Below, piece after piece: positions 1 through 6,013 of a stretch of 64,000 nucleotides of DNA. The notes below the pieces were generated by a model that saw only the letters and a list, made by a program, of their open reading frames with translations, was not told the origin of the DNA and ran no database searches. The stretch spans positions 62,001 to 126,000 of the forward strand of contig NZ_QUBQ01000008.1 in NCBI RefSeq assembly GCF_003388735.1. Direction: 5' to 3'. The stretch is from Paenibacillus paeoniae. GTDB taxonomy: Bacteria > Bacillota > Bacilli > Paenibacillales > Paenibacillaceae. A program made the translations under genes and the position numbers. Within the stretch, counting starts at the first letter, position 1; each line of letters begins with the position of its first letter.

Positions 1-78
1 TCTCTTCGGGTACGGTTTTGCTATATGCTGGGCGACTTTGTGGGCGTAATATCGAATCCTATCCCGGTGCTGCTTCAT
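1..78 (-). CDS. Partial small basic protein, runs off left edge
   Basis: The 5' end of a leftward gene; only the first 26 codons are inside the window. Its ATG overlaps the stop codon of the upstream 29-residue gene (TAATG), and GGAGG lies just before it, so it is translationally coupled to that gene. The visible part is rich in Lys, Arg, His and Tyr (begins MKQHRDRIRYYAHK) and shows no family I recognise. It continues the run of tiny prophage-like genes read from about 2060 leftward. Confidence 0.55.
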   Translation of the reverse strand, partial: MKQHRDRIRYYAHKVAQHIAKPYPKR

Positions 79-167
79 TAGCGCCTCCTGTTCCGCCGCC
101 AACGTACCGCAGCCGCAACCATTACCGCCGCAGCCAGTGCGGTTATTATCATGGATGCCGTTTGCAT
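78..167 (-). CDS. 29-residue single-pass membrane micropeptide with Arg-rich tail
   Basis: The ATG at 167 has a strong GGAGGTGATCACC ribosome site, which favours this start over longer upstream readings. The peptide is one hydrophobic Ile/Ala/Val helix (about residues 5-20) followed by a tail with six Arg in the last eight residues (RWRRNRRR), so the tail should sit in the cytoplasm. The stop overlaps the next gene's start. It resembles the 41-residue peptide at 1935-2060 in architecture. Function is unknown; small holin-like or toxin-like peptides have this shape, but nothing here proves that. Confidence 0.55.
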   Translation of the reverse strand: MQTASMIITALAAAVMVAAAVRWRRNRRR

Positions 168-181
168 GGTGATCACCTCCG

Positions 182-403
182 TTAGCGTATTTTTATAGCG
201 TCGGGGTTGTCGGGAACTTGTGCAATACTGACCGATCCTGTATATGTGTCTAATGACACTTCGTAAATAATCTCGTCCTCTTCGATCCCGTAACCTTCCG
301 CACAAAAGGACATCGGGCATTTATCGTACTCTTCCGCGTCCTCTCCTACAAAGAATACCGTTTGGCAATCTAGACATTTCATTTTAAAAACCGAATATTG
401 CAT
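182..403 (-). CDS. Small zinc-ribbon-like protein, prophage type
   Basis: 73 residues. An ATG three codons upstream (412) has GGGAG directly against it; the ATG at 403 has the same GGGAG at 9 bases, so I place the start at 403. Residues near the N-terminus read KCLDCQTVFFVG, and further Cys residues follow in DKCPMSFC, giving a CxxC...CxxxxC pattern suited to one zinc ion. The C-terminal half is acidic with alternating beta-type residues. Short zinc-ribbon proteins of this kind are common and mostly uncharacterised in Bacillales phages. It lies in the leftward operon between the micropeptide and a 48-residue protein. Confidence 0.6.
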   Translation of the reverse strand: MQYSVFKMKCLDCQTVFFVGEDAEEYDKCPMSFCAEGYGIEEDEIIYEVSLDTYTGSVSIAQVPDNPDAIKIR

Positions 404-439
404 ACGCTCCATCTCCCGGAAGACCGCGAAGGGCCTGTA

Positions 440-586
440 TTATTGTGATGCTCTATTAGCTTGACCCAGTGTCTTGTGTCCGCTGTCGATTTTGCCATCT
501 CGAATAACTACCCAACGCACCCAATCCATCAGAACAGCTTCTCGTTGCCATTGAGGTATTTCGCTAACTGGAATTACTTTTGTCAT
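440..586 (-). CDS. Small hypothetical protein, prophage type
   Basis: 48 residues, starting MTKVIPVSEIPQWQREAV. The start at 586 is chosen because GGGAGGT stands seven bases before the ATG; the frame is open further upstream but without a ribosome site. The sequence is amphipathic with several Trp residues (QWQ, DWVRWVV) and no recognisable domain. It follows one of the repeated intergenic hairpins (629-645), whose CCTCC could pair with this gene's ribosome site. Confidence 0.5.
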   Translation of the reverse strand: MTKVIPVSEIPQWQREAVLMDWVRWVVIRDGKIDSGHKTLGQANRASQ

Positions 587-628
587 CCCCGTTACCTCCC
601 CGCGTAAGCTCGCCAGCATATTGTAGGA

Positions 629-645
629 GGGAGCGCTAGGCCCCC
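629..645 (-). repeat. Intergenic hairpin, copy 3 of a repeated motif
   Basis: On the minus strand GGGGGC and GCTCCC pair around a five-base loop, overlapping the TAG stop of the upstream gene (636-638). The flank CTCCTACAATAT matches the flank of the hairpin at 1631-1644, which reads CTCCCACAATAT. There is no U tract, so it is not a simple terminator. Confidence 0.55.
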
Positions 646-1004
646 AATGATTTGCGGCGCAGCGGCGATACAACGCCCACTACGTAAGCTAAGTTGTGTG
701 TGGCTGCCAATAATACATCCCCGAACCAGTCTCCCTGCGATGGGTGGAGATTATGAAATATACGCAATCGCCAACATGCGACTGGAGGGAGTGGATCATC
801 CTCATACACATGACCCCACACGTCAAGGGCCATACCCTTATCGTCCACCGCTTGGAGTACATATGTCCCGCGCTCCCTGTTATGCAGCGCGTGTCTAATG
901 AGGTCGGAAAACCTCTCGTCGTGAACATGCTCGGCGGTAAATTTGCCGCGATAGGCCAAATAGTTGATGACGTGCGCAGTAAGCGACCGATCCTCTGGAG
1001 CCAT
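636..1004 (-). CDS. Downstream part of a frameshifted prophage gene
   Basis: This 122-codon frame reads as a genuine protein (MAPEDRSLTAHVINYLAYRG at its start; later FSDLIRHALHNRERG and DVWGHVYEDDPL). Its only candidate start, ATG at 1004, has no ribosome site and lies inside the upstream reading frame at 689-1330, shifted by one base. The upstream frame reads sensibly as far as DEVDYGLTS and then turns into unnatural sequence exactly where this one begins. I infer one ancestral gene of about 230 residues broken by a single-base change, or less likely two overlapping coupled genes. No family recognised. Confidence 0.5.
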   Translation of the reverse strand: MAPEDRSLTAHVINYLAYRGKFTAEHVHDERFSDLIRHALHNRERGTYVLQAVDDKGMALDVWGHVYEDDPLPPVACWRLRIFHNLHPSQGDWFGDVLLAATHNLAYVVGVVSPLRRKSLGA

Positions 1005-1330
1005 CGAGAGGTAAGTCCGTAATCAACCTCGTCAATCTTGGTGAGGATCACGGATAGCTGTTTTGCCGTTAGTTTTCGGCAATCTTCCCACTGCTGGATG
1101 ATGCTGGCCTGAAATTTAACCAGCCACTCCGACCGATACATCAAGCCGGAAAAGACGGCCATTGCAGCGGAACATTTAAGCGCATGCTCGGCGTTCCTTT
1201 CCTCCTGCGCCGCCAGTTCGGCGGCTGCGCGGATCTCTGTCAGCTTAAGCCGATAGCAATCGTAACCGTAAGGCTTGCCTGCGATGCGATATTTGCCCGA
1301 GATCGCCTTACTGCACGTAGTGCATTTCAT
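689..1330 (-). CDS. Cys-rich prophage protein, 5' part of a frameshifted gene
   Basis: The start is firm: AGGAGGAGG stands just before the ATG at 1330. The first 40 residues hold a possible zinc site (KCTTCSK, later YDCYRLK), followed by an Ala/Glu-rich helical stretch and KLTAKQLSVILTKIDEVDYG. From about residue 109 onward the reading becomes Arg/Ser/Thr-rich and unlike a protein, while the -1 frame (636-1004) becomes sensible. The true product of this allele is therefore probably a truncated or frameshifted protein. I see no slippery heptamer at the junction to suggest programmed frameshifting. Confidence 0.5.
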   Translation of the reverse strand: MKCTTCSKAISGKYRIAGKPYGYDCYRLKLTEIRAAAELAAQEERNAEHALKCSAAMAVFSGLMYRSEWLVKFQASIIQQWEDCRKLTAKQLSVILTKIDEVDYGLTSRWLQRIGRLLRTSSTIWPIAANLPPSMFTTRGFPTSLDTRCITGSAGHMYSKRWTIRVWPLTCGVMCMRMIHSLQSHVGDCVYFIISTHRRETGSGMYYWQPHTT

Positions 1331-1354
1331 CGATTTACCTCCTCCTTTGTAGGA

Positions 1355-1368
1355 GGGGCCGTAGCCCC
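1355..1368 (-). repeat. Intergenic UNCG-type hairpin, copy 2, next to a ribosome site
   Basis: On the minus strand GGGGC-TACG-GCCCC forms a stem closed by a C(UACG)G tetraloop. Directly after it CCTCCT-ACAA-AGGAGG forms a second, competing hairpin in which AGGAGG is the ribosome site of the gene starting at 1330. The two stems share two C residues, so they could be alternatives. Confidence 0.6.
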
Positions 1369-1372
1369 TGTG

Positions 1373-1591
1373 TTAATGAAATACAACTTCATTAGGCGCA
1401 TCCCAATTTGCCACCATATCAGATTCGTCTTCGATATCCTGCCAGTTCTCGACAACTTCCCACTTTACAAGGTACCCATTGCCGGAACCGTCTTGCCCGC
1501 GTGCTTTGTATAGAGGGCGCTCTCCCATTGGTCCATCGATAAATGGTAGTTGAGTCAAAGTAATTCCGATTCCGTTGTATTTAATAGTCAT
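1373..1591 (-). CDS. Small hypothetical protein, prophage type
   Basis: 72 residues with a good AGGAG ribosome site eight bases before the ATG. The N-terminal half is rich in Gly and beta-forming residues (MTIKYNGIGITLTQL), and the C-terminal half is acidic and Trp-containing (WEVVENWQDIEDESD). Net charge is strongly negative. No motif identifies it. It sits between two hairpin-bearing gaps in the leftward operon, so it is probably expressed with its neighbours. Confidence 0.6.
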   Translation of the reverse strand: MTIKYNGIGITLTQLPFIDGPMGERPLYKARGQDGSGNGYLVKWEVVENWQDIEDESDMVANWDAPNEVVFH

Positions 1592-1630
1592 TTCAACATC
1601 TCCTTTAGTTTTTTATTGAATATTGTGGGA

Positions 1631-1644
1631 GGGGCCGCAGCCCC
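1631..1644 (-). repeat. Intergenic UNCG-type hairpin, copy 1
   Basis: On the minus strand GGGGC-TGCG-GCCCC, a five-base-pair stem closed by a C(UGCG)G tetraloop, lies just after the stop codon of the upstream gene. The same arrangement recurs at 1355-1368 and, more loosely, at 629-645. No U tract follows. Confidence 0.55.
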
Positions 1645-1648
1645 ACCA

Positions 1649-1846
1649 TTAGATTACAATTTCAGCGTTACAGAGAGCCTCTTTCGCCAGCTCAAGCGCT
1701 TTTAGTTCCGCCGCATACGTCTTACGCCATTGTTCACTTGTAAGGTGCTTGAGATAGCCCTGTACCGTTCTCTGCCGATCCGCTATCGCCATTCCTAATG
1801 CACTAACAACATCCTCATTCATAGTTACGTTTAAATTCATGTTCAT
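1649..1846 (-). CDS. Small helical protein, prophage type
   Basis: 65 residues; GGAGGTAG lies about ten bases before the ATG. The protein is predicted helical and Ala/Leu/Glu-rich (AAELKALELAKEALCNAEIVI at the C-terminus), with a middle segment ADRQRTVQGYLKHL. No signal peptide or membrane segment is evident. I do not recognise the family; the size and position suit an early-region phage protein. Confidence 0.6.
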   Translation of the reverse strand: MNMNLNVTMNEDVVSALGMAIADRQRTVQGYLKHLTSEQWRKTYAAELKALELAKEALCNAEIVI

Positions 1847-1896
1847 TGATGACTACCTCCCGTTTATTATTCTCTTGCTTTATGGTAAGATTGGGA

Positions 1897-1923
1897 GGAA
1901 GGCCGGGTCGTGACCGACCTTCC
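1897..1923 (-). repeat. Inverted repeat between the first two leftward genes
   Basis: GGAAGG and CCTTCC pair, with GGTC/GACC inside, in the gap between the 41-residue gene and the 65-residue gene. It has a different sequence from the UNCG hairpins but the same position after a stop codon. There is no U tract on either strand, so termination is unlikely; it may protect or process the transcript. Confidence 0.45.
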
Positions 1924-1934
1924 AATGGAACCTT

Positions 1935-2060
1935 TTAACGTTTGCCCCTACGGCGATGTTTGGTTCCTTTTTTCTTTTGCTCTCGTCCAGCGGCTAAGTA
2001 GATCATGATTGCGGCTAGTAGTTGGATGATGCTGGATAAGAGCGTTACCCAATCTTGCAT
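1935..2060 (-). CDS. 41-residue membrane peptide with basic tail
   Basis: Found by reading the gap between genes: AAGGAGGTGAG precedes an ATG at 2060, and the frame closes with TAA at 1935. The peptide has one hydrophobic helix (about residues 4-24, rich in Leu, Ile, Ala), then a very basic tail ending HRRRGKR. It is the first gene of the leftward run and has the same plan as the 29-residue peptide at 78-167. Membrane-active or membrane-sensing roles are possible but untested. Confidence 0.55.
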   Translation of the reverse strand: MQDWVTLLSSIIQLLAAIMIYLAAGREQKKKGTKHRRRGKR

Positions 2061-2092
2061 GTGCTTGTCTCACCTCCTTACAACTTAATTAT

Positions 2093-2170
2093 ACAGCATT
2101 TAAAATGCTCTGTAAATGGTTATTTGGCATGTTGCTAAAATATTTTAAATGCTGTAAAATTATTTTAAAG
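2093..2170. promoter_or_regulatory. Probable operator region between divergent transcripts
   Basis: Between the leftward operon and the rightward repressor gene lies AGCATTTAAAATGCT (2095-2109), a 7-1-7 palindrome. A related half-site AAATGCTGTA follows near 2148, and TATTTTAAA occurs twice 20 bp apart (2141 and 2161). The placement suits binding by the ribbon-helix-helix protein encoded immediately to the right. Confidence 0.5.
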
Positions 2171-2182
2171 GAGTTGAGCGCT

Positions 2183-2347
2183 ATGGCTGGAAGACCACCG
2201 AAAGCGGATAAGAAGATACGAGAGGCGATTTATTTTGAGCCGCATTTGTTGGAGTGGCTGAAAGATAGAGCAGATGAACAGAAGACAACAGTTAGCGTAG
2301 TCATTAACCTATTAACCGAAGAGAAAATGAAAAATTTCGGCCAATAA
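2183..2347 (+). CDS. Ribbon-helix-helix (Arc/CopG-type) DNA-binding protein
   Basis: 54 residues from the ATG at 2183, which has AAAGGAG upstream; an open frame from 2105 lacks a ribosome site. The N-terminus MAGRPPKADK is typical of small regulators. Then comes a short beta strand (AIYFEP) and two helices (HLLEWLKDRADEQ; VSVVINLLTEEKMKN), which is the Arc/CopG fold. Such proteins dimerise and bind short palindromes, which are present directly upstream. It probably represses itself and perhaps the leftward small-gene operon. Confidence 0.65.
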   Translation: MAGRPPKADKKIREAIYFEPHLLEWLKDRADEQKTTVSVVINLLTEEKMKNFGQ

Positions 2348-2366
2348 GCTGGAATTTTTTTATGTC

Positions 2367-2397
2367 TTGCAATAGGAACGTATGTTCTGTATATAAT
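2367..2397 (+). promoter_or_regulatory. Sigma-A promoter containing a LexA (DinR) box
   Basis: TTGCAA (2367-2372) and TATAAT (2392-2397) are separated by 19 bp. GAACGTATGTTC (2376-2387) lies between them and fits the Bacillus LexA consensus GAACRNRYGTTY. The YolD-like gene downstream should therefore be induced by DNA damage. Confidence 0.75.
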
Positions 2398-2428
2398 AGA
2401 GCATATAACTTATTCGAGGTGAGTTACA

Positions 2429-2755
2429 ATGCGTAAAAAGTTAGAGGGAAATGGACTATGGGAATCCAGCAGAATAATATTGCCGGAACTCAGAGAGCGA
2501 ACCAACGAGTACAATGCCAACAAGGATAACAGGCAACGGATAAACCTTGACGACCAAGAGTTGGAGCAGATCGGGAGGAAGCTGACTGAGTCTCTCAATC
2601 GACGTATCTTGATTACTGTGAGGCTTTTTGATCCTAAGGAGCAACTGCAGGTTGTCGGGATGGTTGACCGCATCAGCAAGCAGCGAGGGCAGTTTATGAT
2701 TAACGGGGACTGGTACCCGCTTGCTGATATCGAGGGTGTAGACGATGTTGACTGA
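2429..2755 (+). CDS. YolD-like family protein, SOS-type
   Basis: 108 residues. The segment EQIGRKLTESLNRRILITV, followed by a beta-rich stretch with VVGMVDRI and WYPLADIEGVD, matches the YolD-like family. In Bacillus phages and plasmids, members usually sit beside uvrX-type Y-family polymerase genes under LexA control. Here the LexA box is present but no polymerase gene follows; the next gene is a small winged-helix-like protein overlapping by 11 bases. The ribosome site GAGGTGAG precedes the ATG. The molecular role of YolD-like proteins is not settled. Confidence 0.7.
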   Translation: MRKKLEGNGLWESSRIILPELRERTNEYNANKDNRQRINLDDQELEQIGRKLTESLNRRILITVRLFDPKEQLQVVGMVDRISKQRGQFMINGDWYPLADIEGVDDVD

Positions 2756-2963
2756 TCGGCAGCGTAAAGTATTAACAATCCTCTGGCACACATATAGACA
2801 TGATTGGGCCGACTACGTCGCTGGACTACAGGTATTATGTCAACGTAGCCAGCTTACTGAACGACAGGTACGCGATACCCTTAATGAGTTAGTTAAGAGC
2901 GGGCATTTGGAGCATGCCAGAGGGCTGACTAGAGTCTTGTTGCCCTCGAAGTTAAATAGGTAG
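2745..2963 (+). CDS. Small winged-helix DNA-binding protein
   Basis: 72 residues overlapping the YolD-like gene, with GAGGGTG six bases before the ATG. LTDRQRKVLTILWHTYRHD starts a first helix. LTERQVRDTLNELVKSGHL reads as the recognition helix of a MarR/FaeA-like winged helix, and VLLPSK suits the wing. Being co-transcribed with a LexA-controlled gene, it may act in a damage-dependent switch of the element. The exact subfamily is uncertain. Confidence 0.55.
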   Translation: MLTDRQRKVLTILWHTYRHDWADYVAGLQVLCQRSQLTERQVRDTLNELVKSGHLEHARGLTRVLLPSKLNR

Positions 2964-3015
2964 CGACGTAGATCTCTGTCTTGTCTTAAATGTAAAGTAG
3001 TGGTAAAATAGGCAT

Positions 3016-3045
3016 GAGCCGAGGGAAAGCATCCCTACGGCTCTT
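3016..3045 (+). terminator. Rho-independent terminator after the YolD operon
   Basis: GAGCCG-AGGGA pairs with TCCCT-CGGCTC (one bulge), followed by TTTT. Confidence 0.6.
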
Positions 3046-3096
3046 TTGCTGTTTATGGAGTCATTTTGGCGGCAATGATGTAGCTGAGGTGATATC

Positions 3097-3390
3097 ATGC
3101 CAAGGCGTAAAGTGCAGATACCCATTATTCGGGTACAAAATAGAAGAATCATATTGGAAAACCATACAGGGACAATCAACGGATCGATTATGAGTCAACT
3201 AGAAATGCTTCTAACGCGGCACGGCTACGTTAAGATCAATCAAAACGATCTGGTACACCTGGCTAGCGCAAAATCTTTCTGTGACGGAGACTTAGTTTTC
3301 GGCAAATCAGATCGTCTTAAATGCAAAGTGTCCAGACGCAATATAAGTAAGATTATGGATGCATTCGACAAGATTGTCGAAAGAAAATAG
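3097..3390 (+). CDS. Stand-alone LytTR-like DNA-binding protein (tentative)
   Basis: 97 residues, with GAGGTG before the ATG. The order of motifs YVKINQNDLVHLASAKSF, then a beta-type segment with GKSDRLKC, then KVSRRNISKIMDAF follows the LytTR domain pattern, in which an Arg/His-rich strand and SRR precede a terminal helix. No receiver domain is present, so it would be a solo DNA-binding domain, as in some phage and small regulators. The match is by eye and moderate. It lies after a terminator and probably has its own promoter. Confidence 0.4.
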   Translation: MPRRKVQIPIIRVQNRRIILENHTGTINGSIMSQLEMLLTRHGYVKINQNDLVHLASAKSFCDGDLVFGKSDRLKCKVSRRNISKIMDAFDKIVERK

Positions 3391-3406
3391 CTAAAAATCA
3401 AAAATA

Positions 3407-3434
3407 ATACCAGATGTGTATACAGATCTGGTAT
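3407..3434. terminator. Hairpin, possibly terminating leftward transcription
   Basis: ATACCAGAT pairs with ATCTGGTAT over nine base pairs. On the minus strand it is followed by ATTATTTTTGATTTTT, which suits termination of the leftward HTH gene at 3579-3809; on the plus strand no U tract follows. Confidence 0.45.
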
Positions 3435-3534
3435 TGACAACCGCATAATTCGACAACAAATTATGACAAGCTGTGTTACTATTAAATTAATAAATATTAA
3501 TAATAGTTACATTATTTGAACGGGGGTGGTTATA

Positions 3535-3557
3535 AAACTTGCCATATAGGCAAGTTT
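3535..3557. repeat. Perfect inverted repeat
   Basis: AAACTTGCC and GGCAAGTTT flank a five-base spacer just beyond the stop of the leftward HTH gene. No U tract is present. It could be an operator or an RNA hairpin. Confidence 0.45.
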
Positions 3558-3578
3558 CGTAGAGGGAGGGCCGAACCC

Positions 3579-3809
3579 TCATTCATCAGACGGATCTTTT
3601 GGGGCTACATACTCAAAATCATACAAATCCTCAGCATGGCAATTAAGTACGTTTGCTACTTCTACTGCGTGTTCGTATGTCATATCTCGTTCTCTACTGA
3701 TCCAACGAGACACAGTTGACTCATTCACGCCCAGACGCCTTGCGAGTTGTGCTGGAGACATGTCGCCCAAATAATCACGAAGTCGGCACCTCCCTCTAAT
3801 GAGGGGCAT
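3579..3809 (-). CDS. XRE-family HTH repressor
   Basis: 76 residues with AAGGAG before the ATG. MSPAQLARRLGVNESTVSRW is a classic Cro/CI helix-turn-helix (helix 2 PAQLARRLG, turn, recognition helix ESTVSRWI). The rest, YEHAVEVANVLNCHAEDLYDF, fits the YozG/Cro subgroup that ends in a short acidic tail. It faces a second HTH gene at 3874 across a 64-bp gap, the layout of a phage lysogeny or conjugative-element switch. Confidence 0.7.
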   Translation of the reverse strand: MPLIRGRCRLRDYLGDMSPAQLARRLGVNESTVSRWISRERDMTYEHAVEVANVLNCHAEDLYDFEYVAPKDPSDE

Positions 3810-3873
3810 ATCTAACTCCTTTTTTACGTTTTACATTCGTACTTATTATACATCATAAAATGGAGGTCAGTAC

Positions 3874-4062
3874 ATGGCGTGTACATTCCTAGAAATTCGC
3901 ATTTCAAAAGGCATTGAACTAGAATTTATTGCGAAGAGAATCGGTATCGCCGTCGACAAACTAGATGGGTATGAACAGAATACCAAAACTATGCCATGCA
4001 GCATTGCAGTTAAGCTTTGCAAGGTATACAAAATAGCATCTTTTGACCAAATCAAATTCTAA
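3874..4062 (+). CDS. Small Cro-like XRE HTH protein
   Basis: 62 residues; GGAGGTCAGTAC precedes the ATG. FIAKRIGIAVDKLDGYEQN and the following helix CSIAVKLCKVYKIASFDQIKF resemble a minimal XRE domain in which the position-specific Gly and the EQN turn are kept. It is divergent to the repressor at 3579-3809, and the pair resembles a CI/Cro switch. The first helix is short, so I am less sure of DNA binding than for its partner. Confidence 0.55.
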   Translation: MACTFLEIRISKGIELEFIAKRIGIAVDKLDGYEQNTKTMPCSIAVKLCKVYKIASFDQIKF

Positions 4063-4390
4063 TTATTATATGCCCATGTTTTGCCCATATATAATAGAAG
4101 AAACACGAAAAACTATGACGCGTGAAAACGCTAAAACCCCATAACATAAAGGGTAAGTACCTATCATGATCCACCATGATTTTATTATTCAATCAAGTTT
4201 GAGATGGAAGGCTCCATCGGCTAATTGATATAATCGAGGAATACGTGTCCGGGAAATCGGGCACGTATTTTTTGTAAGTTAGAAAAAAATTCGGTAAATC
4301 GACAAAATTGTATGGAAAGCTACAAATTAATCTGCTATATTAGTAAAGCATACATAAGTGGTACTATTTTCCTTGGGAGGTGAGAACTAT
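4063..4390. other. 328-bp gap at the right end of the prophage-like zone
   Basis: I see no gene here. The gap holds a TATAAT (4229-4234) without a convincing -35 and a strong terminator at 4240-4273. If the small-gene region is an integrated element, its right junction should lie here or close by, but I could not find a direct repeat to mark it. Confidence 0.4.
4240..4273 (+). terminator. Rho-independent terminator
   Basis: AATACGTG-TCCG pairs with CGGGCACGTATT and is followed by a run of T. It insulates the prophage-like region from the membrane-protein gene downstream. Confidence 0.7.
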
Positions 4391-4720
4391 ATGACTGGAT
4401 CTAGAGTAATGAAATGGGTTACGGGTTCCTTTGAAATTTTGCTGGGTATTCCACTTATCGGTGGAGCTTTCATTCTCAGCACGGCTTATGTCCCACTAGG
4501 CATTATGCTGATTCTTCACATCGTAACTTTAGTACTTTCGGCTAGTAACAAAGAACCTAAATACGGATCTATCTTAGGTATCGTTACTTCCGTTGTAGCA
4601 TGGATTCCATTCGTAGGTATGGCCCTACATATTATTACGGGTATCTTGTTGATGGTTACAGCAGCTCAGAAGCCTGCTCCTGCGAACTATCCTCATCCGC
4701 CACACGTATCGAATCTGTAA
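4391..4720 (+). CDS. Small four-helix membrane protein, unknown function
   Basis: 109 residues from the ATG at 4391, which has GGGAGGTGAG upstream; the in-frame ATG at 4358 has no ribosome site. Hydrophobic segments at about 10-28, 33-52, 62-78 and 80-96 suggest four membrane helices. The tail is Pro-rich (KPAPANYPHPPH). No catalytic or transport motif is seen. It is a single-gene unit ended by a strong terminator. Confidence 0.65.
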   Translation: MTGSRVMKWVTGSFEILLGIPLIGGAFILSTAYVPLGIMLILHIVTLVLSASNKEPKYGSILGIVTSVVAWIPFVGMALHIITGILLMVTAAQKPAPANYPHPPHVSNL

Positions 4721-4725
4721 TAAAG

Positions 4726-4750
4726 AAAGCGCCCCTTGGCGCTTTTTTTT
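4726..4750 (+). terminator. Rho-independent terminator
   Basis: AAAGCGCC-CCTT-GGCGCTTT followed by T residues, ending the small membrane-protein gene. Confidence 0.85.
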
Positions 4751-4759
4751 AATGCAAAG

Positions 4760-4794
4760 AAATCCCTGCTCCCTTGATAGGGTAGCAGGGATTT
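4760..4794 (-). terminator. Terminator of the leftward HD-GYP gene
   Basis: AAATCCCTGCT and AGCAGGGATTT pair around an inner CCCT/AGGG stem. On the minus strand it ends in TTTCTTT, shortly after the stop at 4810. Confidence 0.7.
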
Positions 4795-4809
4795 CTTGTA
4801 TGTAAGGAA

Positions 4810-5892
4810 TTAAATATAAACGTGCTTGATCTCGTAGTCACGCTCGATCGTAAGGTCAAGGAACTGCTCCCCGATTTGTACGAGCGGCCGGAAAAATTCT
4901 GTCGGGTGCGTCATGACGATAATACCCAGTTCATCCTGGCCTGAATCTTCATTGCTCAGCTGAACATGCTTGCCGATGAAGTTCGGAATCATATGTTTGA
5001 TGAAGGTATGGGTAGTCTCAGGGTCAAGCTGAGAGAAGCTCAATCTATGCAGCTCTCTTAACACGTATAACAGATCGCGTTCCTTCTGATAGACTCTAGC
5101 GGAGATCATCGCGCTATAAATGTCGACAACCGCTATAATCTTCGAGATCGGGTGAATGTCCTCCCCCTTCAAGCCGTGCGGATAACCGCTGCCGTCCATT
5201 CGCTCATGATGCTGCAGAGCGCCTACAGCCAGCGTAGAGTCATCGAAGGATTGGAGAATAATGGTATGACCGTATTCGGTATGACGCTTCACTTCGTTGA
5301 ACTCTTCTGCGGATAGCTTGCCAGGCTTGTTCAGGATGGCATCGTCAATCTTGCATTTGCCGATGTCGTGAAGGAAGCCGGCTTTGCCGATCATAGCTGC
5401 ATCAGCAGCCGAATAACCGAGCCAAGAGGCCAGATAATACGAAAGCATGCCGACTTGGACGGAGTGTTGATACGTGTAATTATCCGATGTATTCAACAGC
5501 AGCAGCATCGACACGACATCCCGTTCCAATTGCAAATTATTGAGGAGGGGTTGCAGCACAGCCGATACTTCGTCATTATCGATCTTGCCTGTACTTACTG
5601 CGGTTGAGAAAAAGTTCTCGAAGCTTTTGACTGCGTTTTCATAGATAGGCTGCACTTTAGGGAGCCACTTGGGATTAACCGTTGACTCGATTGTTCGTCC
5701 GGACCTCTTATTGGCTTGGAGGGGTGCCGTGCGCTCATCAATATCGACATAATCAATTTGATGCTGCAGCAGGCGAGAAATTTCCGCTTTCGTTACGATT
5801 GTTCCCTTGGAGAGCACATGCAGCCCGTAATTATTAAAGATATCGTGGCTAAGTTGGTCTCCGTCTACCAAATCCGTTACATGAATCCTCAT
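4810..5892 (-). CDS. HD-GYP domain cyclic-di-GMP phosphodiesterase
   Basis: 360 residues from the ATG at 5892 (GAGGTG five bases upstream); the frame extends nine codons further without a better site. The N-terminal 100 residues resemble the variable domain found before HD-GYP in Bacillales. The catalytic part carries the HD dyad (GFLHDIGKCKI), KRHTEYGH and HHERMDGSGYP (the GYP signature), then VVDIYSAMISARVY. The expected reaction is hydrolysis of cyclic di-GMP in the cytosol, affecting motility and biofilm. A paralogue of similar plan lies at 10651-11769. It is a monocistronic leftward gene. Confidence 0.88.
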   Translation of the reverse strand: MRIHVTDLVDGDQLSHDIFNNYGLHVLSKGTIVTKAEISRLLQHQIDYVDIDERTAPLQANKRSGRTIESTVNPKWLPKVQPIYENAVKSFENFFSTAVSTGKIDNDEVSAVLQPLLNNLQLERDVVSMLLLLNTSDNYTYQHSVQVGMLSYYLASWLGYSAADAAMIGKAGFLHDIGKCKIDDAILNKPGKLSAEEFNEVKRHTEYGHTIILQSFDDSTLAVGALQHHERMDGSGYPHGLKGEDIHPISKIIAVVDIYSAMISARVYQKERDLLYVLRELHRLSFSQLDPETTHTFIKHMIPNFIGKHVQLSNEDSGQDELGIIVMTHPTEFFRPLVQIGEQFLDLTIERDYEIKHVYI

Positions 5893-6013
5893 AGAGACAC
5901 CTCTAATAATTAGTATCAATTAAACAATAGTATGTTAGCCCTATGCAGCATAATTACTTTTTATAGTAGCAATCAATTCACGCAATGGCAATATGAGGGA
6001 CTGACAAATGCAA

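Noticed and set aside
3516..3719. 67-codon plus-strand frame across the XRE gene
   Set aside because: It overlaps a convincing minus-strand HTH gene and has odd Cys/Phe/Tyr-rich composition.
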